A DNA stretch of 35,712 bases. Source: Acidimicrobiales bacterium (GTDB lineage Bacteria > Actinomycetota > Acidimicrobiia > Acidimicrobiales > CADCSY01). Shown piece after piece: positions 1-6,148 of the stretch. The position numbers and the translations under genes were made by a program. Every line of letters starts with the position of its first letter. Positions within the stretch are counted from its first letter, which is position 1. The notes beneath the pieces are model-generated. The model saw only the letters and a program-made list of their open reading frames with translations, was not told the DNA's origin and made no database searches. Location: contig JAUJNB010000007.1 of the NCBI GenBank assembly GCA_030446545.1, forward strand, positions 80,569-116,280. The letters are read 5' to 3'.

Positions 1-106
1 GGGACGCCTCGAAGGCGGCGTCGACCAGCTGGTAGCGGTGAGCGCGGTGGGCACCTGCGTCACCGGGAACGGCTCGTCGAGCACCATGCAGCTCAGCGAT
101 GGTCAT
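1..106 (-). CDS. N-terminal fragment of an unidentified protein, cut by the window edge
   Basis: A minus-strand frame opens at an ATG at position 106 and stays open to the edge, giving about 35 residues that begin MTIAELHGARRA and end QLVDAAFEAS. Codons nearest the edge have strongly GC-rich third positions, as in the neighbours. It starts 25 bases after the stop of the YibE/F gene on the same strand, so co-transcription is plausible. The last residues would fit the beginning of a PAS-like sensor domain, but that is only a guess from a few residues. No ribosome site stands out. A second ATG about 20 bases downstream opens another frame to the edge and cannot be excluded. Confidence 0.35.
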   Translation of the reverse strand, partial: MTIAELHGARRAVPGDAGAHRAHRYQLVDAAFEAS

Positions 107-131
107 CCGGGCGGGCGTCCAGAGCACCACG

Positions 132-1397
132 TCAGGCTACCCCCGCCACCACTGCCGGCTCCCCCCGCCGGGCACCCACCACCGCCACCGCCAAGGCCGT
201 GGTCAGCGGCACCGAGGCCACCAGGCCCACGCTGCCCACCAGGGCCCGCACCACCTCCACCGCCACCGACTCCCCGTTGACCACGTCGGCCAGCCCCTGG
301 TCGGCCTGGGTGAACAGCAGGAAGAGCGGCAGCGACGCCCCGGCGTAGGCCAGGACGAGGGTGTTGACCGTCGAGGCGATGTGATCACGGCCGATGCGCA
401 CGGCCGATCGGTACAGGGCCCAACGGCCGAGGTCGGGGTTGGCCGCGTGCAGCTCCCACACGGCGGACACCTGGGTCACGGTGACGTCGTCCAGCACGCC
501 GAGGGCACCGATGACGATCCCGCCCAGCAACAGCCCGCGCAGGTCGACCTGGCCGGCGGTGATCTGCAGGAAGCCGGCCGACTCGTCGGCCAGGCCGCTG
601 AACCGAGCCGCCTCGACGAACACCGCTCCGAGCACACCCACCAGGACCAGACTGCTCAGGGTCCCCACCAGCGCGGTGGTGGTCCAGGCGTTGACGCCGT
701 GGGCCAGGTACAGGGCCGCCACGGCGATGACCGCCGAGCCCACCAGAGCCACGGCCAGCGGATTGGTCCCTTCGAGGATGGCGGGAAGCACGAAGGTGGT
801 GAGCACGAGCAGGCTCACCCCCAAGCCCAGCAGCGCCCGCAGGCCCTGCCAGCGGCCGAGGCCGACCACCGCCAACCCGAAGATCCCGGCCAGCAGCAAC
901 AGGGGGCGAAGGCGCTGGCGGTCGGCGAAGCTGTACTCGAAGCCCTCGCCGGCACCGGGGAAGAAACCGAGGACGACCGTGTCACCGATCTCGAGGCGGA
1001 TGGCCCCGCCCACGTCGGACTGTTCGGGAAGCTCTTTCACCTGGCCCTCGTCGGGTCCTTCCAGCAAGGTGACCTGGGCCCGCACGCAGCGGATGTCGGC
1101 CTCGGGTGGTGTCCCCGTGCACGCCCCCCGCTCGACCCCCACCACCCGGCCGTCGAACAGCTCGCCCGGGGCCCCCAGTTCCGAACCGAGGTCGGGCGCC
1201 TCGTCGCCGGGCCACAACACCAGCGTTCCCACCACGGTGGCCAACAGGAACGGGGCCAACAAGACCGCGAGGAGCCGGCGGCTGCGCTCGCTCGACGGTC
1301 GCCGGCCTTCGCCGGAGGTGTGGGTGTGGGTGGGCGAAGCAGCCATGGTGCCAGCGTGCCCCATCGCCGCCGCCGGCCGGGGGCAGCCCCTCGCCAC
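132..1397 (-). CDS. YibE/F family polytopic membrane protein
   Basis: A 421-residue membrane protein of the YibE/F family, whose transport or other role is not settled. One hydrophobic segment lies near residues 40-60 (LLAVLLAPFLLATVVGTLVL). A soluble extracytoplasmic stretch follows, with paired cysteines near residues 93 and 103. A run of about seven hydrophobic segments then extends to the C-terminus. Family-typical stretches include GALGVLDDVTVTQ and a following LxxANPDLGRWALYRSAVRIGRDHI. The GTG start at 1397 is preceded by GAGGAAAG at good spacing. ATGs at residues 12 and 18 are alternatives, since the first 20 residues are poor in conserved features. The gene follows the sigma factor by 33 bases on the same strand and is probably co-transcribed with it. 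Family assignment is confident; function is unknown. Confidence 0.88.
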   Translation of the reverse strand: MARGCPRPAAAMGHAGTMAASPTHTHTSGEGRRPSSERSRRLLAVLLAPFLLATVVGTLVLWPGDEAPDLGSELGAPGELFDGRVVGVERGACTGTPPEADIRCVRAQVTLLEGPDEGQVKELPEQSDVGGAIRLEIGDTVVLGFFPGAGEGFEYSFADRQRLRPLLLLAGIFGLAVVGLGRWQGLRALLGLGVSLLVLTTFVLPAILEGTNPLAVALVGSAVIAVAALYLAHGVNAWTTTALVGTLSSLVLVGVLGAVFVEAARFSGLADESAGFLQITAGQVDLRGLLLGGIVIGALGVLDDVTVTQVSAVWELHAANPDLGRWALYRSAVRIGRDHIASTVNTLVLAYAGASLPLFLLFTQADQGLADVVNGESVAVEVVRALVGSVGLVASVPLTTALAVAVVGARRGEPAVVAGVA

Positions 1398-1430
1398 CCG
1401 GTCTTTCCTCGCTCAGGACCCTTCGGGCCC

Positions 1431-2192
1431 TCAGGAGGCGTCCTGGCGTTCGGCCAACTCGCGAAGTCGTTCGAGGCTGCGCGAGAGCAGCCGGGAGACG
1501 TGCATCTGGCTGATGCCCAGGCGCTGGGCGATCTCCGACTGGGTCTTGCCCTCGTAGAAGCGCAGGAACAGCATGAGCTGCTCGCGCTCGGGCAACTGGG
1601 CCAGCAGGGGGTGGAGCCCGGCCCGGCTCTCGGCCCGTACCAGGCCGGGGTCGAGATCGCCGAGCTGGCCGATGAGGCCGGGGCTCTCCTCGTCGTCGCC
1701 CCGGCCGGCGTCGAGCGAGGCCGAGCGGTAGGCCGAGCCGGCGTCGACCGCCTCGATGACCTCGTCCTCACTCGTGCCCGCCCGTACCGCGATCTCGGCC
1801 ACCGTGGGGGAACGACCCAGCGTCAGCTGGAGGTCGTCGATCACCCCGGTGACCCGCAGGTGCAGCTCCTGGACCCGCCGGGGCACCCGCACGGCCCAAC
1901 CCTTGTCGCGGAAGTGCCGCTTCAGCTCTCCCACGATCGTGGGGGTGGCGAAGGTGGTGAACTCCAGGCCTCGGCCGGGGTCGAAGCGCTCGACCGCCTT
2001 CACCAGGCCGAGGGAAGCCACCTGGACCAGGTCGTCGAGGGGCTCACCCCGGTTGGAGAAGCGCCGGGCCAGGTACTCGGCCAGGCCGAGGTGGGCCTCG
2101 ATGAGCTCGTCTCGCAGCACCGGGCTGCGACTGCTGGCGAACTCCACGAAGGTCCGGCCGAGGGCATCCTTGTCGGTCCGATCGAGGGTCAC
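1431..2192 (-). CDS. sigF: SigF/SigB-type alternative RNA polymerase sigma factor
   Basis: A 253-residue group 3 sigma-70 factor of the SigB/SigF/SigG subfamily, which redirects RNA polymerase to stress or development promoters. Region 2 spans roughly residues 30-105 and includes DLVQVASLGLVKAVERFDP and FTTFATPTIVGELKRHFRD, the hallmark of this subfamily. Region 3 follows (residues 105-165, with VPRRVQELHLRV). Region 4 near residues 200-250 carries the helix-turn-helix TQSEIAQRLGISQMHVSRLL. Its GTG start overlaps the stop of the upstream anti-sigma gene in a GTGA, so translation is coupled, as expected for a sigma/anti-sigma pair. The exact paralogue (SigB, SigF or SigG) cannot be decided from sequence alone. 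Confidence 0.93.
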   Translation of the reverse strand: MTLDRTDKDALGRTFVEFASSRSPVLRDELIEAHLGLAEYLARRFSNRGEPLDDLVQVASLGLVKAVERFDPGRGLEFTTFATPTIVGELKRHFRDKGWAVRVPRRVQELHLRVTGVIDDLQLTLGRSPTVAEIAVRAGTSEDEVIEAVDAGSAYRSASLDAGRGDDEESPGLIGQLGDLDPGLVRAESRAGLHPLLAQLPEREQLMLFLRFYEGKTQSEIAQRLGISQMHVSRLLSRSLERLRELAERQDAS

Positions 2193-2584
2193 GACGACGC
2201 CGTCCGCCGCTTGGCCAACCGGAAGCGGACCGTGCCGTCCTGGTCGTGCACCTCGTGCTCGTCGACCACGGCCGACAGGATGCGGCCGGACAGCTCGCTC
2301 GTCGTGGGACGGTCCCCGTCGTCAAAGAAATCACCGGTGCCCTCGATGACCAGGCGGTCGCCCTCGAGCCAGTAGACCAGGGTCAGGGTGCCCTCCCGAC
2401 CCTTGGTCCCCACCAGGGCGAAGCACAGCTCGTCGACCGCGATCTTGACGTCCTCGATCTGGTCGAAGGAGAACCCCAGCCGACTGGCCAGCCCGGCGGC
2501 CGTGAGCCGCGCCACCCGCAGGAGCTGGGGCGTGGCCGGCATGGTCAGCCTGACTTGTTCGCCCTCGCCGTCACCGTCGTTCAC
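2189..2584 (-). CDS. rsbW: UsfX/RsbW-type anti-sigma factor with degenerate ATP-binding site
   Basis: A 131-residue protein of the HATPase_c anti-sigma family, predicted to hold the co-encoded sigma factor inactive by direct binding. I chose the GTG at 2584 because GGGGAG lies about 11 bases upstream and the domain begins just after it. An in-frame GTG at 2689 would add 35 residues with no family similarity. The core reads EDVKIAVDELCFALVG. In canonical RsbW/SpoIIAB the N-box is ExxxN, where Asn binds Mg-ATP; here that position is Ala. The glycine-rich G1 and G2 boxes are also not recognisable. M. tuberculosis UsfX is similarly altered from memory, so it may act as an anti-sigma factor without kinase activity. 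It is coupled to sigF through a GTGA overlap. Confidence 0.85.
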   Translation of the reverse strand: MNDGDGEGEQVRLTMPATPQLLRVARLTAAGLASRLGFSFDQIEDVKIAVDELCFALVGTKGREGTLTLVYWLEGDRLVIEGTGDFFDDGDRPTTSELSGRILSAVVDEHEVHDQDGTVRFRLAKRRTASS

Positions 2585-2696
2585 GCAGCACCCACTCCCC
2601 GACTCGCCCCGGCATCGTGGCGCGAAACTACACGGCCCCCGCCTCACCCCGTCCTTTGCCCGCGGCGGGAAACCCTGATCGGTGGTCACCAGCCAC

Positions 2697-2702
2697 TAGC
2701 GT
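2697..2702 (+). promoter_or_regulatory. Candidate -10 element for the divergent RsbW-type gene
   Basis: TAGCGT fits the actinobacterial TANNNT -10 pattern. CTGATC, a weak -35 match, sits about 17 bases upstream. A start site near 2709 would leave a leader of only about five bases before the ATG at 2714. GGGGCGAGG is also present just before the ATG, so a leadered transcript from further upstream remains possible. Confidence 0.35.
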
Positions 2703-2713
2703 GGGGCGAGGCC

Positions 2714-3145
2714 ATGAACCCCCCCCACGAGCTCATCAGGTTGGAGATCCCGGCTCTGCCCGCCTTTGTGGGCGTGGCCCGCACAGTGGTGGCGGCCGTG
2801 GCCACCTCGGTGCCGGGGATCGACGACGATCGCCTGGAAGACCTTCGCATCGCCGTCTCCGAGGCCTGCACCAATGCCGTTGAGGCCCACCAGGCCGCCG
2901 GCATGGATCAGCGGGTGGTGCTGCGCTGCCTGATCGACCCGGCCGCCCTGGAGGTGCGGGTGGAGGACAGCGGAAGCGGCTTCGACCCGGCGGCCGTGGC
3001 GCCCCGGCCGCCGGTGGGAGACGCCTCCCACCTCAACGCCGAGCGGGGATGGGGCCTCCAGCTCATCCGGGCCCTGGTCGACGACGTGACCTTCCTGCCG
3101 AGCAGCGAAGGAACGGCCGTCCACCTCAGCATGCGGCTGTACTAG
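2714..3145 (+). CDS. RsbW-type anti-sigma/serine kinase with intact ATP-binding boxes
   Basis: A 143-residue HATPase_c protein, divergent from the UsfX-like gene across 129 bases. Its ATP site is complete by eye: N-box VSEACTNAV near residue 53, G1 box VEDSGSGFDP near residue 81, and G2 box RGWGLQLIRAL near residue 110. It should therefore be able to phosphorylate an anti-anti-sigma (STAS) partner, although no STAS gene lies in the window. The ATG at 2714 is preceded by GGGGCGAGG and starts the domain cleanly. A hairpin follows the stop codon directly. It may control the neighbouring sigma factor or act in a separate partner-switching module; the sequence does not say which. Confidence 0.85.
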   Translation: MNPPHELIRLEIPALPAFVGVARTVVAAVATSVPGIDDDRLEDLRIAVSEACTNAVEAHQAAGMDQRVVLRCLIDPAALEVRVEDSGSGFDPAAVAPRPPVGDASHLNAERGWGLQLIRALVDDVTFLPSSEGTAVHLSMRLY

Positions 3146-3146
3146 T

Positions 3147-3173
3147 CGCCGCCGAACCGGAGGTTCGACGGCG
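3147..3173 (+). terminator. Hairpin immediately after the RsbW-type gene
   Basis: CGCCG and CGAACC pair with GGTTCG and CGGCG across a three-base loop, leaving one C/A mismatch. That gives eleven base pairs beginning two bases past the stop codon at 3145. No T-run follows, so this may be a GC-rich terminator or an RNA-stabilising stem rather than a classical intrinsic terminator. It separates the regulator from the heptose operon that starts at 3265. Confidence 0.55.
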
Positions 3174-3264
3174 AACTGGCCTTCGGCGGTCAGTGTGGCC
3201 GGCGGCCGAATGCCCCGACGTCGGGCGGCGTTTGCTTCTCTTGCCTCGCGGGGAACGTCGCAAG

Positions 3265-3804
3265 GTGGCGAGCGCTCCTGGGATCGAGGCCGTGCTCGTC
3301 GACCGCGACGGCACCTTGGTCGTGGATGTCCCCTACAACGGCGATCCCGACCGGGTCCAGCCTCTGACCGGGGTTGGCCAGGCCCTCGAGCGCCTGCGCC
3401 GGCGGGGCATCCCCGTGGCCGTGGTCACCAACCAGAGCGGCATCGCCCGGGGTCTGCTCAGCGCCGAGCAGGTCGACGCCGTCAACGCCCGGGTCGAGGA
3501 CCTGCTCGGCCCCTTCGCCGCCTTCTGGATCTGCCCGCACGGCCCCGAGGACGGGTGCGCCTGCCGCAAACCCCGACCCGGTCTGGTGCTGGCGGCGGCG
3601 GCTGCGCTCGGAGTGGCGGTCGAGTCCTGCGCCCTCGTGGGCGACATCGGTGCCGACGTCGAAGCCGCGCTGGCCGCCGGCGCCCGTCCCGTGCTGGTGC
3701 CCACCCCGGTCACGCTCCCGGCCGAGGTGGCCGCCGCCCCCGAGGTGGCACCCGACCTCGGAGCCGCGGTCGACCTGCTGCTGGCCGAGCCGTCCCCGCC
3801 GTGA
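3265..3804 (+). CDS. gmhB: GmhB-type heptose bisphosphate phosphatase (HAD-IIIA)
   Basis: A 179-residue HAD-superfamily phosphatase predicted to remove the C7 phosphate from D-glycero-D-manno-heptose 1,7-bisphosphate. Motif I is DRDGT (residues 13-17), motif II is TNQSG (55-59), and the C-terminal VGDIGAD supplies the acidic motif. The zinc-binding loop C90-P-H92 ... C98-A-C100-R-K-P is diagnostic for the GmhB/HisB-N subgroup. Histidinol-phosphate phosphatase is the main alternative, but the neighbours (GmhA-HldE fusion and a GT9) favour heptose. The GTG at 3265 is chosen because it directly precedes the conserved first strand. The stop overlaps the next start in a GTGA. This is the first gene of a five-gene overlapping operon. 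Confidence 0.9.
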   Translation: MASAPGIEAVLVDRDGTLVVDVPYNGDPDRVQPLTGVGQALERLRRRGIPVAVVTNQSGIARGLLSAEQVDAVNARVEDLLGPFAAFWICPHGPEDGCACRKPRPGLVLAAAAALGVAVESCALVGDIGADVEAALAAGARPVLVPTPVTLPAEVAAAPEVAPDLGAAVDLLLAEPSPP

Positions 3805-4886
3805 CCACACCGTCGCTCCCCCACGTCCTCGTCGCCCGCCTCGACAACGCCGGCGACGTCCTGCTGGCCGGCCCTGCGGTGCGGGCCGTGGCCGCCGGTG
3901 CCCGCCGGGTCACCTTCCTGGCCGGCCCGGCCGGGCGGGCCGCCGCCGAGCTCCTGCCGGGGATCGACGACGTGGTGGTCTTCGACGCTCCCTGGTCCGG
4001 CTACACGGCCCCGCCCGTCGACCCGGTGGCCGTCGACCGTCTGGTGCGATGCGTCCGGGGCCTGGCGTTGGACGAGGCCGTGGTGCTCACCTCCTACCAT
4101 CAGAGCCCGCTGCCCCTGGCGTTGCTGCTGCGGCTGGCCGGCGTGCCCCGCTTGGCCGCGGCCAGCGTCGACTACCCCGGTTCGCTCCTCGACGTTCGCC
4201 ACCCGGTGCCCCCGGGCCTGCACGAGGTGGAGCGGGCCCTGTCGATCGTCGGAGGATTGGGCCACCGGCTCCCCGCCGGGGAAGGTCGGGGTCTGGCCCT
4301 GCGCCGGCCCCTGGCGGCGTGGCGACCCTTCCAAGAGCCCTACGTGGTGGTCCACCCCGGCGCGTCGGTGCCCGCCCGGGCCTGGGGCCTCGAGCGCAAC
4401 CGGGCCCTGGTGGACGCACTGGTGGCCAGCGGCCGACGGGTGGTCGTCAGCGGGACCGCCGGTGAGCAGGCGTTGACCGGGGCCGTCTCCGGCCCGTCGC
4501 GCCGGGCCGTGGCCGACCTCGGAGGCCGAACCGACCTGGCCGGGCTGGCCGGTGTGCTCGAGGGGGCCTCGGCCCTGGTGTGTGGCAACACCGGGCCGGC
4601 GCACCTGGCCGCGGCCGTGGGGACGCCCGTGGTCTCCATCTTCGCCCCGGTGGTCCCCTCCGCCCAGTGGGCGCCCTGGGACGTTCCCGTCGCCCTGCTC
4701 GGCGATCAGACCATCGCCTGCGCCGGATGTCGGGCTCGCGACTGTCCGTTCCCCGGCCAACCCTGCCTCGAGGCAGTCTCGGTCGGTGCCGTCCTGGCCG
4801 CCCTCGACACGGTCGAGGGCACCGGCGCGAGGGGCCGTCGACCCACGAGCGGCGGGCGACCCGCGACGGTGGGGGTGGGACGGTGA
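3801..4886 (+). CDS. GT9 family glycosyltransferase, heptosyltransferase-like
   Basis: A 361-residue GT-B glycosyltransferase of family GT9, the ADP-heptose:LPS heptosyltransferase family. The N-terminal Rossmann half begins VLVARLDNAGDVLLAGPAVRAV, shortened here to VLVARLDNAGDVLLAGPA. The donor-binding half has VVHPGASVPAR and the family signature CGNTGPAHLAAAVGTPVV near residue 262. A cysteine-bearing tail (CAGCRARDCPF, then CLEAV) follows and is typical of this family. The GTG at 3801 overlaps the gmhB stop, and the stop overlaps the next GTG, so translation is coupled on both sides. With GmhB and GmhA-HldE as neighbours, a nucleotide-heptose donor is the natural inference. The acceptor is unknown, because an actinobacterium is not expected to make LPS. 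Confidence 0.9.
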   Translation: MTTPSLPHVLVARLDNAGDVLLAGPAVRAVAAGARRVTFLAGPAGRAAAELLPGIDDVVVFDAPWSGYTAPPVDPVAVDRLVRCVRGLALDEAVVLTSYHQSPLPLALLLRLAGVPRLAAASVDYPGSLLDVRHPVPPGLHEVERALSIVGGLGHRLPAGEGRGLALRRPLAAWRPFQEPYVVVHPGASVPARAWGLERNRALVDALVASGRRVVVSGTAGEQALTGAVSGPSRRAVADLGGRTDLAGLAGVLEGASALVCGNTGPAHLAAAVGTPVVSIFAPVVPSAQWAPWDVPVALLGDQTIACAGCRARDCPFPGQPCLEAVSVGAVLAALDTVEGTGARGRRPTSGGRPATVGVGR

Positions 4887-6148
4887 GGATCGCCATGGTC
4901 TCCGAGCACGCCAGTCCCCTCGCCGCCCTCGGCGGGGTCGACTCGGGAGGCCAGAACGTGCATGTGGCCGCCCTGGCCCAGGCCCTCGGGCGCATCGGCG
5001 TCGAGGTGGTGGTCCACACCCGCCGGGACGACCCGTCCCTGCCCCGGCGGATGGCCTTCGCCCCCGGTGTGGAGGTCGACCACGTCGACGCCGGGCCGGC
5101 GGCCCCGGTGCCCAAGGACGAGCTGGTTCCCTTCCTGTCCGACTTCGCCGATGACTTGACCCGGACCTGGGAGGACGACCGACCCGATGTGGTCCACTCC
5201 CATTTCTGGATGTCGGGCCTGGCCGCACTGTGGGCCACCCGACCCTTCCACATCCCCCTGGTGCACACCTATCACGCCCTCGGGGTGGTCAAGCGCCGGC
5301 ACCAGGGCCGCCACGACACCAGCCCCGCCACTCGCATCGACGTCGAGGCCATGCTGGCCGGCGCCGTCGACCGGGTGCTGGCCACCACCGCCGACGAGGC
5401 CCTCGAGCTGGTGGGGCAGGGGGCCGACCTCGACCACATCAGCGTCGTGCCCTGCGGCGTGGATCTCGAGCACTTCTGTCCCCAGGGCCCATCCGAGCCC
5501 CGGCGACGGCGGCGACCCCGCGTGGTGGTCGTGAGCCGACTGGTGGAGCGCAAGGGGATCGGCAACGTGATCGCCGCCCTGCCCGCCCTGCCCGGGGTCG
5601 AGCTGATCGTGGCCGGAGGACCTTCTGCCGACCTGCTCGACGGGGACGACGAGGCTCGCCGCTTCCAGGGCCTGGCCCAACTTCTGGGCGTGGCCGACCG
5701 GGTGGAGCTGCGGGGAGCGGTGCCCCGCCAGCACCTGCCGGCGCTGTTGCGCTCCGCCGACGTGGTGGCGTGTTGCCCGTGGTACGAGCCCTTCGGCCTG
5801 GTGGCGGTGGAGGCCATGGCCTGCGGTGTGCCCGTGGTGGCCTCGGCCGTCGGCGGCCTGGCCGAGAGCGTCGTCGACGGCGTCACCGGCCTGCACGTCC
5901 CTCCCCGTTCGCCGGGCTCCATCGCCGACGCCCTGGGCCGACTGCTCTACGACGAGGGTCGTCGGCGGTCCATGGGCGAGGCCGGCCGGCAGCGGGCGCA
6001 ACGCTTCGGGTGGGACCGCGTCGCGGCCCAGACGTTGGCCGTGGCCGAGCAGGTGGCCGGGTCCCGGTCGGCGGCCAGGTCGGCGGGCAGGGCGGAGCCC
6101 GATGCGGCCCTGGCCCCGAGACCGTCGGTGCAGGGGTCACAGGCGTGA
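4883..6148 (+). CDS. GT4 family glycosyltransferase
   Basis: A 421-residue retaining GT-B enzyme of family GT4. The N-terminus has the loop GGVDSGGQNVHVAALAQALG, of the type seen in sucrose-synthase-like and MshA-like members. The C-terminal donor domain contains VVVVSRLVERKGI and the EX7E motif within EPFGLVAVEAMACGVPVVAS near residues 300-320. The last 40 residues are low-complexity and Ala/Arg/Ser-rich. It starts at a GTG overlapping the GT9 stop and ends in a GTGA overlap with the GmhA-HldE gene. Resemblance to MshA should not be read as mycothiol synthesis, because the operon context is heptose sugar. Donor and acceptor are unknown. Confidence 0.88.
   Translation: MRIAMVSEHASPLAALGGVDSGGQNVHVAALAQALGRIGVEVVVHTRRDDPSLPRRMAFAPGVEVDHVDAGPAAPVPKDELVPFLSDFADDLTRTWEDDRPDVVHSHFWMSGLAALWATRPFHIPLVHTYHALGVVKRRHQGRHDTSPATRIDVEAMLAGAVDRVLATTADEALELVGQGADLDHISVVPCGVDLEHFCPQGPSEPRRRRRPRVVVVSRLVERKGIGNVIAALPALPGVELIVAGGPSADLLDGDDEARRFQGLAQLLGVADRVELRGAVPRQHLPALLRSADVVACCPWYEPFGLVAVEAMACGVPVVASAVGGLAESVVDGVTGLHVPPRSPGSIADALGRLLYDEGRRRSMGEAGRQRAQRFGWDRVAAQTLAVAEQVAGSRSAARSAGRAEPDAALAPRPSVQGSQA

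Noticed and set aside
99..2375. Long plus-strand open frame over the YibE/F and sigma factor genes
   Set aside because: It is antisense to two clearly recognised genes and its translation is His/Gln/Gly-rich with no domain, the usual shadow frame in high-GC DNA.
5230..6144. N-terminal extension of the GmhA-HldE frame to an upstream start
   Set aside because: This part overlaps the GT4 gene in another frame and is Arg/Gly/Pro-rich without conserved sequence. The GTG at 6145, overlapping the GT4 stop, is the sensible start.
4883..6148. GT4 enzyme as MshA of mycothiol synthesis
   Set aside because: The N-terminal resemblance is shared by many GT4 enzymes, and the operon is dedicated to heptose.
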